DNA of 64,000 nt from a virus, in the IMG/VR virus record IMGVR_UViG_3300036770_004723, positions 186,001-250,000 of that record, one strand, 5' to 3'. The notes below the pieces were generated by a model that was not told where the DNA came from, ran no database searches, and saw only the letters and a program-made list of their open reading frames with translations. Of this stretch, positions 7,555 to 16,517 are shown one piece after another (the first letter of the stretch is position 1; each line of letters begins with the position of its first letter). The position numbers and the translations under genes are program-made.

Positions 7555-9843
7555 ATGACCATTAAAAAACGAGGCAAAAAACTGCCAATCGTTGTATATG
7601 GCAAGTCTGAGTCAGATGCTACTGGGTTGTACTCTGCTGTCGCTTCAGGCGATGGCGTCGTTTCACTTAGTAATGGTGTTCAATCAATTTTAACCCATGA
7701 AAGTTTAAGCGAAGCATTGTACAATCCTATGACAGGTCAAATCGATCTGGAAGAAGATGTAGAAATGACTGCAATGGCAAGCACAGCGCAACCATTAACA
7801 GGTACTGTTAGTATTTTCAGTGCAGAATGTTCTGATGGGTGCGGTAATCATATTATCAGCGACATCAATTTATCTTTCTGTCCTTCATGTTCCGCAGACC
7901 TTCCTGAAGATGAAGAAGAATCTGAAGTTGATTTAGTTGACGAAGAAGATTCAGATCTTGACGAAGAAGATTCAGACATCGACGACGATTCAGACATCGA
8001 CGACGATTCAGACATCGACGAAGATTTAGACATCGACGAAGATTTAGAATCTGAATCTAATGAAAGTATGATTGTTGTTGCAGCGGATTCATTGGCTGAA
8101 GCGGTAGCTCAGTTTCGCCAAGTAGCCAGCCAACAAGATCGTAAAATTTTTGCATCTGAGTCTGGTTCATTTGTTTCGCATTCAAATTCTGAAGTGAATT
8201 ACGATCCAATCACCAGCGATTTTGCGGAAGAAGTTGAAGGCGATGTTACTATTGTCAGCGAATCTTCTACATCCGATGAAATCGAAGCAGATCATTTAGT
8301 TTGTTCTGGTTGTAACGCACACCACATCAGTACAAGTTCTGCAATTGTAAATTGTATTCGTTGTGGTGAAGGCTTAATCGAATCCGAAAGTGCTGATCTT
8401 GATGAAGATGACTCCGAATCTGAATTGGCTTCTTTAGCTTCTGAAATTGAAGAATTAGAAGCTGAATTAGACCTCGATGAAGATGAAGATTTTGATCTGG
8501 ATGACGACGATCTAGAATCAGAATCTAGTGATGAAGACGATCTTGATATTGATTCTTTGCTATCTGAAGCTAGCGATCTTCTTGAAGAGTTTGAGGACAT
8601 CGAATTTAATTCTGAATCCTCAGATGATCTGGATGAAGATTTAAGCGATTATGATATGGATCAAGAAGAAGACCTTGATGCAGATGATTTGCTTGAATCC
8701 GAATCTTTTGCTGAAGGTAACGAATTTGGATCTTGTTCATCAGATGACGAAGATATTGATTTAGATATTCTAGATGAAGAAATTTCAGCTTTGGATTCTG
8801 ACGACTTGGAATCTGAAAGTGCCGATTTTGAACTGGATGAAGATTTAATTGATCTGCTTTCTGAGTCAAGTGACGACGAAGACGAAGACGAAGACGAAGA
8901 AGATTTTAGCCTCGAAGATTTAGATACAGATATGCCGGAAGACGAAGACGAAGACGAAGACGATTCTGACATTGAAGGCTTCGACATTGAAGATAGCTTA
9001 GATGAAAAAGAAATGGCGTCTGAATCTATGTCTTTCGATGTAGATCTACTGAAAGCATTATCTGCTACTGAAGATCTGGATGTTAAAAAATTCCATGTTG
9101 CTCACTGTGGTAGTATTGAAGGCCAGTCCACTTGGACAGCATTCTACGGTAAATTCCCAGTAGCCATGTGTTCAGAATCTAACGTCAACGAAAACACGGC
9201 ACTGAAAAATATTTTCGAAAGCGCTAAATTCGGTGAAGCGGTTAAGGCACATGCTAATGCTTCAGGTATTGACGATGCACTTACACAATTCAAGTTTGAA
9301 AGAATTAATCCTGAACTTGAAGTCGATGCAATTGTATCACAAGAACTGGTTTCACAATGTGAAGCTCGTGTGAATGAAGCAAATGAAGCATTGAATGCTG
9401 CGTTGGCCGGTGTAGATGCTGCTAAAGATCAGGAAGTTGAACAACAACTTGATCGTGTTATGGAAGCACTGTCTGCAAGTTCATTAGGTATCAACCGTGG
9501 CGTATTTGTAGGATCTTCAAATCCAATTGCAATGCGTCTAATTTCGGCATTAAGTGCTGCTGGTATTAATCCAGACAACGCAGCTGATTTAGTAAATGAT
9601 GCTTTCACTCAAGCTGGTGATACTTATGCAGAACAACTGTTAAGTCATGCACGTAGCTTGTTGGAAAAACCTGAAGATGTTGCTCAAGCAGTAATCGAAC
9701 AAATTGTTGCTACCGCTAATAATCGCATTGTTATTCCAAAAACACATGTTGAAGTAAGTGACAAGAAAACTCAGCCGATGCAATCTGAATCTTCTTCAAA
9801 AGCTTCAGCTTCTAATCACTTCCTTGCTATCCTTGAAAATTAA
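7555..9843 (+). CDS. Acidic scaffold-like prohead core protein with 14 SES sites
   Basis: The 762-aa product lies just before the head accessory and capsid genes, where scaffold or core genes usually sit. It starts with a basic leader ending KSES (17-20). Two tandem copies of a module of about 100 residues follow, each ending in a zinc-ribbon-like Cys set (C92/C96/C109/C112 and C250/C253/C267/C270). They are separated by, and followed with, long Asp/Glu/Ser runs (118-168 and 280-490). The C-terminal 270 residues are a more ordinary helical domain. SES occurs 14 times, mostly inside the acidic runs. I infer a core protein cut into small acidic peptides at maturation, like T4 gp22. No protease motif is seen. 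Confidence 0.65.
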   Translation: MTIKKRGKKLPIVVYGKSESDATGLYSAVASGDGVVSLSNGVQSILTHESLSEALYNPMTGQIDLEEDVEMTAMASTAQPLTGTVSIFSAECSDGCGNHIISDINLSFCPSCSADLPEDEEESEVDLVDEEDSDLDEEDSDIDDDSDIDDDSDIDEDLDIDEDLESESNESMIVVAADSLAEAVAQFRQVASQQDRKIFASESGSFVSHSNSEVNYDPITSDFAEEVEGDVTIVSESSTSDEIEADHLVCSGCNAHHISTSSAIVNCIRCGEGLIESESADLDEDDSESELASLASEIEELEAELDLDEDEDFDLDDDDLESESSDEDDLDIDSLLSEASDLLEEFEDIEFNSESSDDLDEDLSDYDMDQEEDLDADDLLESESFAEGNEFGSCSSDDEDIDLDILDEEISALDSDDLESESADFELDEDLIDLLSESSDDEDEDEDEEDFSLEDLDTDMPEDEDEDEDDSDIEGFDIEDSLDEKEMASESMSFDVDLLKALSATEDLDVKKFHVAHCGSIEGQSTWTAFYGKFPVAMCSESNVNENTALKNIFESAKFGEAVKAHANASGIDDALTQFKFERINPELEVDAIVSQELVSQCEARVNEANEALNAALAGVDAAKDQEVEQQLDRVMEALSASSLGINRGVFVGSSNPIAMRLISALSAAGINPDNAADLVNDAFTQAGDTYAEQLLSHARSLLEKPEDVAQAVIEQIVATANNRIVIPKTHVEVSDKKTQPMQSESSSKASASNHFLAILEN
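7945..8049 (+). repeat. 18-bp tandem repeats encoding DSDIDD
   Basis: Several copies of an 18-base unit (GATTCAGACATCGACGAC and close variants) encode an Asp-rich hexapeptide inside the scaffold-like gene. The near identity at DNA level suggests recent slippage expansion. A second, shorter GACGAAGAC-type run lies at about 8873-8962. Confidence 0.8.
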
Positions 9844-9861
9844 GTTCAATCGGAGAATACT

Positions 9862-10554
9862 ATGTTAACTATTAACAGTCGTTACTTTAAAAGTGTAGAC
9901 CGTACAATGCTTGAAGGTTCTGATGTAAAAGGTGACGGTCAGATCTTAGTTCTTGTAAATGAAAACGGTGTAACTTGTGCCCGTCCATCTACAGGTGTAG
10001 GTAAAGAAATTTTTGGCGGTATTTTGATTAGTTCTCAATTACCGCAAACCCACGGTTCAAACGTTGAAGAATTTAAAATCACAAGTTCTTCAGTTCGTTT
10101 AGCCCGTAAACCTGAATCAAGTCAGTTACTGGTACGTGTGGACGGCAGTAAGAAAACAGTTACTACCGGAACAGCTGCACCTGTTGATGCAACTAAAGTA
10201 ACATTGACACCTAACGGTGAATTAATGTTCCACGCTGACCACTTGAATAAAGCAGGTTTCGTTCAATATCACTATGAATTAACTGCAAGTGAAGCCCGTG
10301 CTTTAACCGGCGATTATTTCGCAGGCGTACACAATACACCAGTATATTCTACAGGCGTTGCGGCTGCCGGTGTTGAAGGTACGTACCAAACAGATATGTT
10401 CGATGCTTCAGCAGATTGGTCGGGTATCATTCACCCATTTATTGGTGCTGATGGCCGTTTTGCTGCTGACGGTGATACAGAATTAACTAACGTAAAAATC
10501 ATGGAATCACCTAACTCAGGTTCTCCATTCTTGACTGTTGAAGTCGGCAATTAA
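9862..10554 (+). CDS. Probable head decoration or accessory protein
   Basis: The 230-aa beta-rich protein is encoded 18 bases after the scaffold-like gene and 41 bases before the major capsid gene, with its own RBS (CGGAG). This is the usual place of a decoration protein. The N-terminal half has short strands and turns (ILVLVNENGVTCARPSTG, GGILISSQLPQT). The C-terminal half carries an FIGADGRFAADG loop. No Cys-rich or catalytic motif is present. I do not recognise a specific family, so the assignment rests on position and composition. Confidence 0.55.
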   Translation: MLTINSRYFKSVDRTMLEGSDVKGDGQILVLVNENGVTCARPSTGVGKEIFGGILISSQLPQTHGSNVEEFKITSSSVRLARKPESSQLLVRVDGSKKTVTTGTAAPVDATKVTLTPNGELMFHADHLNKAGFVQYHYELTASEARALTGDYFAGVHNTPVYSTGVAAAGVEGTYQTDMFDASADWSGIIHPFIGADGRFAADGDTELTNVKIMESPNSGSPFLTVEVGN

Positions 10555-10595
10555 TTTTAATTTTCCAATTCTGAAATTCGCTGGAGCATAAAAGT

Positions 10596-11684
10596 ATGAG
10601 TAATTTAGTCAAAGGTAAAACTTTCAGTCTGCGTAACGGCGCACCGGTGACAGATCTGAAATTCAAAGGCAGCAACATGACTGCTCTTTCAAGTAACGGT
10701 GAAGTGAACGCAAATGACAATCGCGATCTGATGCACAAAATCGGCCAGCTGTTACAGTCTGTATCATCTGGTGAAATTGTTCAACAAAATGTAGGTGCAT
10801 TTGCTTCTTTATCAAATTCAGATAAAGTAAATTTGATCGCTGTTGCAAATTCTGATAAAGATAAATGGGCTGCTTTAGGTGCATCTATCGCACAAGAAGT
10901 ACGTGAACAGCAAACTCGTCAAGGTTTTTTACGCAGCATGACTGTTGTTGAAAACATGAAACAAGGCGAAGTAATGCGAGTTCCTATGCCTAAGCATGGC
11001 GGACGCGCTATTGTTGCAACTGGCCCAACTGCATTGCAGTATCAGTTAATTAATGATCGTTACTTTACACCTAGCCCGTTTGAATTAAAAGCTTCGGTAC
11101 GTGTAAGTAAGTTAGAAATGGTGCAGGCAACGCACGATTTATTAGACCATGCTTACAATGAAGCTGTTGAAGGTATGGTAACTGCCGGTGATCGTATTTG
11201 GAAAAGCGCTGCTGATCGTACTGTTGGTAAATCAAACAATTTGGTTGGTTTTAGCGGTGCTTTAACTCCGGCAGTTATTTCTCGTGCTGCTTCACGAATT
11301 CGTGAATGGAATCTTCCTGTATCTCGTGCAGTTATTGCTGCAAGTTTTTGGGAAGATATCCAATCTGAAAGTTCATGGGCAACTGCACTGACTCCAGTGT
11401 CACAGTACGAATTACTGTTAACTGGTAAGATTGCAACTATCTTCGGTCTGGATCTGATGACTGATGGTTTCCGTCCTGAAAACCAACGTGTGTTGACACG
11501 TAACGATGCTTATATTGTTGCTGATTCTGAATATCACGCTACTATGGGTTCGTTTGGTGGTATTGAAAGTACTCCAACTGATGGCTCCAACAACGGTGAA
11601 ACTACCAAAGGTTGGTTACTGTCTGAAGTAATGTCTTTCGTTATTCCTAACACACGTTCAGTTATCAAACTGCAACGTATCTAA
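10596..11684 (+). CDS. Major capsid protein
   Basis: The 362-aa product is taken as the HK97-fold coat subunit. It follows the scaffold-like and decoration-like genes and precedes the tail genes. The order fits the fold: an N-terminal arm (1-105) with an amphipathic helix, then strands and a long helix (TPSPFELKASVRVSKLEMVQATHDLLDH), a P-domain-like centre, and a C-terminal A-domain end (SFVIPNTRSVIKLQRI). Codon choice and RBS (CTGGAG) suit high expression. An N-terminal arm removed by a prohead protease is possible, but no obvious site is visible. Structural prediction would settle the fold. Confidence 0.75.
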   Translation: MSNLVKGKTFSLRNGAPVTDLKFKGSNMTALSSNGEVNANDNRDLMHKIGQLLQSVSSGEIVQQNVGAFASLSNSDKVNLIAVANSDKDKWAALGASIAQEVREQQTRQGFLRSMTVVENMKQGEVMRVPMPKHGGRAIVATGPTALQYQLINDRYFTPSPFELKASVRVSKLEMVQATHDLLDHAYNEAVEGMVTAGDRIWKSAADRTVGKSNNLVGFSGALTPAVISRAASRIREWNLPVSRAVIAASFWEDIQSESSWATALTPVSQYELLLTGKIATIFGLDLMTDGFRPENQRVLTRNDAYIVADSEYHATMGSFGGIESTPTDGSNNGETTKGWLLSEVMSFVIPNTRSVIKLQRI

Positions 11685-11802
11685 TGATTAAAATGTCGGC
11701 TTAAATTAAAAATCCTTATTACTCTCCCTTAATATCGCCGACTAAGTACTGAGCTAGAAAAACTCTCACTTTCTAATTAAACTCGGTAAATTAATCACAA
11801 GA

Positions 11803-11840
11803 ACCCGTATCGAGATATTCTTGGTACGGGTTTTCTTGTT
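11803..11840 (+). terminator. Intrinsic terminator after the capsid operon
   Basis: An ACCCGTA/TACGGGT stem (11803-11809, 11825-11831) is followed by TTTCTTGTTT. It lies in the 169-base gap after the capsid gene. A weaker GTCGGC/GCCGAC pairing is upstream in the same gap. Confidence 0.75.
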
Positions 11841-11853
11841 TAAGGATCTTATA

Positions 11854-12534
11854 ATGGAAATTCAAAACTATATACTTGCGGATGATGCAGACTACGATCA
11901 ATTTTCAGGTACTTTAGTAGGTATATCTGTAATAACTGCTAAATTAAAGCAGTTGTTTAAATTTAAACATATTCCATTAGTATTAAATGATAACTGGCAA
12001 GGTGCATTAACGAAAGCTTATGGTATTGCAGATAATATTGAAAAAAAATTGCCGGATCCTTATTGCTATCTAAAAGTAAGTTCTTTTGGTGTTCGTGACG
12101 ACGCACATAACTTAAACCAGTCTATGCGGAATGGTACTGGATTTAATACACGAGGATCTGATACTGGTGATTTAAGTAATGCCTTACTTGATATGCAGTA
12201 TTTTGCTTGGGCCAAAGTTAACATAGAGCTTTGTGTTGGTTTCAGAAATCCAATTGCTTTTTTTGCTTTCTGCGAAAAATTGAGTATTGCTATACGCGCA
12301 CGTAGATTAAGTGCGTCCGCAAATTTTGATGGAAACGTTTTTGATGTATATGCAGATCCACAGCAAAGCGAAATATCTCCAACTATGATGACAACCGATG
12401 ATGCAACTACTGCTGGTTGGTTAACGTTAAATCATGCCCTTACCGTACACACCCAATTCGGTACATCTATCGCAGTCGCTAAACTTAATAATGAAGGAAT
12501 TATAACTAACAATGTAGAGGTGATCCGTGAATAA
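11854..12534 (+). CDS. Neck or tail-completion candidate
   Basis: The start is ATG 11854 (RBS AAGGA), not the in-frame position at 11821, which lies inside the terminator. The product (226 aa, MEIQNYILADDADYD) falls between the capsid and sheath genes, where neck, tail-terminator and head-completion genes usually lie. It has mixed alpha/beta character, with a central AWAKVNIELCVGFRNP strand region and a C-terminal LTVHTQFGTSIAV. I do not recognise a family. Its last bases also hold the RBS of the next gene. Confidence 0.6.
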   Translation: MEIQNYILADDADYDQFSGTLVGISVITAKLKQLFKFKHIPLVLNDNWQGALTKAYGIADNIEKKLPDPYCYLKVSSFGVRDDAHNLNQSMRNGTGFNTRGSDTGDLSNALLDMQYFAWAKVNIELCVGFRNPIAFFAFCEKLSIAIRARRLSASANFDGNVFDVYADPQQSEISPTMMTTDDATTAGWLTLNHALTVHTQFGTSIAVAKLNNEGIITNNVEVIRE

Positions 12535-12919
12535 AAATTCAAGAATATCTCAATTGAGACAAACAGGAAGAACCTTAACCACGTCCTTTGCTGTTGTATC
12601 TACAACTATAAACACAAAAGATACTAAAATTCGAGGGGACGACAGTGTTAGAATAACCGTAAGCGATAGACTAGTAGAGCAAGAAATTGCCTTATCTGTT
12701 TCAACTGAATTTGAGTTACCTATAAATTGCGTTAGTAAAATACTGGCTATAACTTCTGCACATAAATTTAAAATATTTTACAGAGCTGTTGAAACACAAG
12801 ACTATATATTTTTTGCGGTCTGCGATAAACAGTTTTTATTTAATGGTGCCTTACTCGGTCAATTTAAGATTGTAGGTGAGTACGATATTGAAACCTTAAT
12901 CAAAATTATTTACGCTTAG
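12527..12919 (+). CDS. Small putative neck/tail protein, GTG start
   Basis: The 130-aa product starts at GTG 12527. It overlaps the preceding gene by 8 bases and is preceded directly by GAGGTGATCC, an extended match to the anti-Shine-Dalgarno region. It is a beta-rich protein between capsid and sheath genes with no family I can name. A connector or tail-terminator role is possible from position alone. Confidence 0.6.
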   Translation: MNKNSRISQLRQTGRTLTTSFAVVSTTINTKDTKIRGDDSVRITVSDRLVEQEIALSVSTEFELPINCVSKILAITSAHKFKIFYRAVETQDYIFFAVCDKQFLFNGALLGQFKIVGEYDIETLIKIIYA

Positions 12920-12926
12920 TAAGAAT

Positions 12927-12965
12927 GTCTCTAATTTATACTAGAGACTGAAAAAACGCTTTTTA
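12927..12965 (+). terminator. Hairpin between neck-region gene and sheath gene
   Basis: GTCTCTA/TAGAGAC arms at 12927-12933 and 12942-12948 form a stem. It is followed by a second AAAAA/TTTTT pairing rather than a clean T run, so termination may be partial or the hairpin may protect the sheath transcript. Confidence 0.45.
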
Positions 12966-12977
12966 GGAGCAAAACAC

Positions 12978-14597
12978 ATGATAGCGCCCAACAATCCAAG
13001 CGCTGGTGTCTATACATCTGAAATAGTTATTCCTGAACGTAGTACATCAACTTCTGTATCAACAGGTGTTATTGTAACTGCTGCTACACGCGGCAGAGTT
13101 ATGGAAAGAACGTTTTTAGGTGATAAAGGCGATCTGCGTAATAAATTCGGACCTAAAGTACCAAAACTTACTAAAGCACTTAATTGTGCTGAGCATTTTT
13201 TGAAAGAAAGTAATTCTCTTTATTTGACTCGTGTGGCAAGAAATGCCTTATATGCAGGACTGCTTGTTCGCACGTCTTCGAATTTTGCTACAACAGTTAA
13301 AATAAGTTCAGGTGTAGTTGATCCTAATGTAGTAGGCATGACTGAAGCAGATATCATGTTTATATACGCGGATAACCAAGGTAAATGGGGCAACGATGTT
13401 TATGTTGTACTTTATCCTGACACCACAGATGTAGATGGACATCAATTTATTTTAGAGGTATATGAAGGAATTTCTACAGTGCCTGTAGAAAGATACTCAT
13501 GTACTTCCTTCTATAAAAAAAGTGATAATGGTTCGCAGCTTTTTGTGGATGATGTTGTCAATTCTAAATCAACACGTATCAAAGTAAGATCAAACCAAAA
13601 TCATTTTGCTTTCGGTAGTAATTCTACTCCATTATTGATCAATGCTATTATAGGTGGTCCTTATGATAGAACAACTGGAAAATACAACGGCCAGTTATTT
13701 GGCGGTACTGATGGAGACCCTATTACAGTAGGCGATTTGATTCGTGGTTGGGATTTATATGCTGACTATGAAAAAGTTGATATTGATATTTTAATGTCAG
13801 CTGGCTATACCGATTTAGCTATAATGCACAAAATGAATGACATCGCTGCACAGCGTTTAGATTGTATTGCTGTATTTGATGCACCTGAAAGTTTAACAGG
13901 TGCAAGTGAGTTAGTAAATTTCAGACGTAATATCTTGAACATGAATAGTAGTAGTTCTGCTATTTATACACCACACGTTAAAGCTTTTGATAGTGATAAT
14001 AGCTTAAGTTACTTCGTACCTCCGTCTGGTATGGTTGGTGGTGTTTTTGCAAAAACTACAGAAATCGCAAGATCTTGGTTTGCACCTGCTGGCTTAAATC
14101 GAGCTATTTTAACAGATGTTCAAGAGTTAGCTGCTTATTATGATCAAGGTGATCGTAATATGCTTACACAAAATCAGATAAACTTCATCATTGAAAAGTC
14201 TGGCCAAGGTAATGTGATTTGGTTAGCAGATACTTTGTACGGTGGAGGCGGCGCAATGCAAGATATCGGTGTACGTCGATTACTTGCAATATTGCACCGT
14301 ATTGTACGTAGAGCGCAGTTAAGATCGATTTTTCAACCTAACGACGACTTTTTACGTAGACAGATCAGAGATGAAATGGTTGCCTTATTAGATCCTATAC
14401 AACGTGATCGTGGCCTAGATTGGTACGATGTTGTATGCTCTAAACAAAATAATTCAAATGACGGAATTGCGAACGGAGATTTAGTTTGCGATGTTTATCT
14501 TGATCCTACACGTTATACAAAACGTATTCACTTAAATGCTATCATTCCTAAGAAAGGTCAGATTTCATTTGCTGAAACTATAGGAGATAGACCTTAA
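12978..14597 (+). CDS. Contractile tail sheath protein (gp18-like)
   Basis: The 539-aa product has features of myovirus sheath proteins. The N-terminus is NNPSAGVYTSEIVIPERSTS with a following GVIVTAATRGR. There are NSLYLTRVA and a variable central domain, then the conserved C-terminal part: RRLLAILHRIVRRAQLRS, DDFLRRQIRDEM, and a final beta extension ending KGQISFAETIG. It polymerises around the tail tube and contracts at infection. It is followed by a small gene and the tube gene. Its RBS is GGAG. I am confident of the family. Confidence 0.9.
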   Translation: MIAPNNPSAGVYTSEIVIPERSTSTSVSTGVIVTAATRGRVMERTFLGDKGDLRNKFGPKVPKLTKALNCAEHFLKESNSLYLTRVARNALYAGLLVRTSSNFATTVKISSGVVDPNVVGMTEADIMFIYADNQGKWGNDVYVVLYPDTTDVDGHQFILEVYEGISTVPVERYSCTSFYKKSDNGSQLFVDDVVNSKSTRIKVRSNQNHFAFGSNSTPLLINAIIGGPYDRTTGKYNGQLFGGTDGDPITVGDLIRGWDLYADYEKVDIDILMSAGYTDLAIMHKMNDIAAQRLDCIAVFDAPESLTGASELVNFRRNILNMNSSSSAIYTPHVKAFDSDNSLSYFVPPSGMVGGVFAKTTEIARSWFAPAGLNRAILTDVQELAAYYDQGDRNMLTQNQINFIIEKSGQGNVIWLADTLYGGGGAMQDIGVRRLLAILHRIVRRAQLRSIFQPNDDFLRRQIRDEMVALLDPIQRDRGLDWYDVVCSKQNNSNDGIANGDLVCDVYLDPTRYTKRIHLNAIIPKKGQISFAETIGDRP

Positions 14598-14902
14598 TGG
14601 CCAAGAACACTGAAATTTTAGATTTACCTATTAGATTAAAAAATCTATTGGAGATCGGTAAAAAATCAGAGCAAGCTTATTCACAATATATTCTAAAGGC
14701 CACCAAAAAACCTTTAACCAATGTTCAAAAATCAAGAATGATGGTACATACTAAAAGGATTGGTGAGATTGTCTTGGAATTAAATGAATTTGTTAAAAGT
14801 CAAGGCTACAGTATTTCAGGTCTTGATCTACTTCTAATTTCAGGTGAGTATGTTAAAATTTCTTCATCTGGATCTTATAAAACAATTTATGTTCTGAGGT
14901 AA
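14597..14902 (+). CDS. Small hypothetical protein between sheath and tube genes
   Basis: The 101-aa product overlaps the sheath stop by one base (TAATG). It is helical and basic at the N-terminus, with a short beta end (SGEYVKISSSGSYKTIYVLR). No family is recognised. It is probably co-translated with sheath and tube, so an assembly factor or minor tail protein is plausible. Confidence 0.65.
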   Translation: MAKNTEILDLPIRLKNLLEIGKKSEQAYSQYILKATKKPLTNVQKSRMMVHTKRIGEIVLELNEFVKSQGYSISGLDLLLISGEYVKISSSGSYKTIYVLR

Positions 14903-14905
14903 ACC

Positions 14906-15457
14906 ATGTCTAAGGTTACACTTAATGAAATGACAAGCATTGGAGATCCTTTGCTTTCTGATGCGTTTGAAATAATTATCCCTAATTTGCCTGCTGGCAT
15001 TAACAGTCAAGGTGGTAGATATTTCAGATTACAATGTAAAACATTTACAAAGCCAGGTGCTACACTTGAAGAAGTATTGCAAGAAGCCTATGGCCATACT
15101 TTAAGATTTGCAGGTAAGAAAACTTTCAGCGGATCTATTAGCGCTGAATTTAACGAAAACAGTCAATTGAGAATGTACACCATTCTTGAAGACTGGGTTA
15201 ACGTTACTCGATCTACAGAGTTTCAGCTAGGTCTATTTAAAAGTGAATACTCTGTTACTGCCACAATCAACATCTTTGATCAAAAAGGCGCGATCAAATA
15301 CGCAGGTGAGTTGCGTGGCTTCTTCCCTAAAGGGCTTCAGGATATAACTTTTGATGGTACAGCAGCAGCAGTACCAGTTAACTGTGATTTTAGTTACGAT
15401 TATTTCTATCGTACAATTCCAGCTACTGTGAATCCTTCAGGCGTACCAGCCTCTTAA
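14906..15457 (+). CDS. Tail tube protein (gp19-like)
   Basis: The 183-aa product matches the size and layout of myovirus tube subunits: an N-terminal DPLLSDAFEIIIPNLP strand, FRLQCKTFTKPG, a KKTFSGSISAEFNE strand, YTILEDWVNV helix, SVTATINIFDQKG, and GFFPKGLQDITFDGTAA near the end. Hexameric rings of this protein form the conduit inside the sheath. A strong palindrome follows. A second tube-fold gene lies at 16914. Confidence 0.88.
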   Translation: MSKVTLNEMTSIGDPLLSDAFEIIIPNLPAGINSQGGRYFRLQCKTFTKPGATLEEVLQEAYGHTLRFAGKKTFSGSISAEFNENSQLRMYTILEDWVNVTRSTEFQLGLFKSEYSVTATINIFDQKGAIKYAGELRGFFPKGLQDITFDGTAAAVPVNCDFSYDYFYRTIPATVNPSGVPAS

Positions 15458-15464
15458 TATTACT

Positions 15465-15500
15465 AATTGGGGCTTCAATTGAAGCCCCAATTTCATTCAG
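15465..15500 (+). terminator. Terminator-like perfect palindrome after the tube gene
   Basis: A perfect 28-base palindrome (15465-15492, arms of 14, core GGGGCTTC/GAAGCCCC) is followed by TCATTC. The stem is strong but the T run is short. It may attenuate read-through or stabilise the abundant sheath-tube mRNA. Confidence 0.65.
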
Positions 15501-15512
15501 GGAACACACATT

Positions 15513-15854
15513 ATGAAACGTGTTGCTTTTAATCTGGAAAGTAAATCAGTTGACTACAAAGATATTAATAGTACTACTCCAGTTTTAAAATTTCGACGGC
15601 CAAAACGACGAATGAAGCTCAGAGTAAAAAGACCTAAACCTAATACAACAATAGGAATACTACGTAAAAAACTGGCCAGCATTAGAAGTAAAATAGTTAA
15701 ACGTTTAGATGACACTAAATTCAGATTAGGCAATAAAGCTTTATTACCTAAAAAGAAAATGGAAGCAAATAAGTTTTACAATCAGTATAAAACATTAAAG
15801 ATGCGACTAGATAAATTGCAGTCTATAAAGAAAAATCCACAAAAATTAATGTGA
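15513..15854 (+). CDS. Small very basic tagged protein
   Basis: The 113-aa product begins MKRVAFNLESKSVDY, close to MKRIRVNLESISAL of the gene at 39141, so the two share an N-terminal tag variant. The rest is extremely Lys/Arg-rich (RRPKRRMKLRVKRPKP). A nucleic-acid-binding packaged protein is likely from composition. It lies inside the tail cluster but does not look like a tail component. Confidence 0.7.
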   Translation: MKRVAFNLESKSVDYKDINSTTPVLKFRRPKRRMKLRVKRPKPNTTIGILRKKLASIRSKIVKRLDDTKFRLGNKALLPKKKMEANKFYNQYKTLKMRLDKLQSIKKNPQKLM

Positions 15855-15864
15855 GAACACTATT

Positions 15865-16512
15865 ATGCTGATTTCTATAAGCGTTACACCTAGTTATGCT
15901 TGGTATAGCTATGTGTTAAAACGCAAATTAAGCTACGGTAATGCACACAAAGAATATGTTCTGGAGTTAAATGAAGGTGATATATTCGGTGTCCGTAAGG
16001 CAGGACGTGTCTTTTATTTAATTGTTAAAGACTATACTGACATAGTTTTTAAGCTGACTACAGAAGAAGCAGAAGACCTTATAAAAAAATGTAAAGGTTG
16101 GTCAGGAAAGATTGATAAAAAAATAGTTTCAGCTGGAATTGGAGGCAAAGATTTAAGAGTAAGGCCGTCTGTAGCAGAAACTAAAATCAAAGCCCCTAGA
16201 ACATCAGGAAATAGTGGTGAAAATAAAGAGTTGACTGCTACTCTAAAGAAACTGCGTATTAAAGGTATAGCAGACATAAAATTCTTACATAAAGAATCTT
16301 TTTTACCTAATGAAATAACTTATTACTACGATATAACATCTTTATACAACGCTTACGCTATATCAAAGCGTTTTGACTCTAAGCCTAAAACTTGGGGAGA
16401 TGCTATAGAGGAAATGATTGAAAAATTAATTTCTAACCTTGATGTGGAGTGTGGTACTGTAAATTACTTAGGTAAGCCTACTAAATTAATGTCGGTATTA
16501 GTGTTGGAGTAA
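15865..16512 (+). CDS. Tagged hypothetical protein
   Basis: The 215-aa product starts MLISISVTPSYAW, a variant of the late-block tag. It has a beta-rich N-terminal part (VLELNEGDIFGVRKAG), a linker (about residues 100-130), and a mostly helical C-terminus. No family is recognised. It sits with two other unfamiliar genes between the tube and a second tube-fold gene. Confidence 0.65.
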   Translation: MLISISVTPSYAWYSYVLKRKLSYGNAHKEYVLELNEGDIFGVRKAGRVFYLIVKDYTDIVFKLTTEEAEDLIKKCKGWSGKIDKKIVSAGIGGKDLRVRPSVAETKIKAPRTSGNSGENKELTATLKKLRIKGIADIKFLHKESFLPNEITYYYDITSLYNAYAISKRFDSKPKTWGDAIEEMIEKLISNLDVECGTVNYLGKPTKLMSVLVLE

Positions 16513-16517
16513 TTTTT

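Noticed and set aside
7945-8049. CRISPR-like array
   Set aside because: The 18-base units are contiguous, in frame and lack spacers; they are a coding tandem repeat.
7848-8987. Ser-rich ORFs on the - strand inside the scaffold-like gene
   Set aside because: They are mirror products of the Asp/Glu/Ser codon repeats (poly-Ser in the opposite frame), not genes.
12517-12526. GAGGTGATCC as a second 16S-complementary RNA element
   Set aside because: Here it lies directly before the GTG start of the 130-aa gene with normal spacing, so it is an ordinary, strong RBS.
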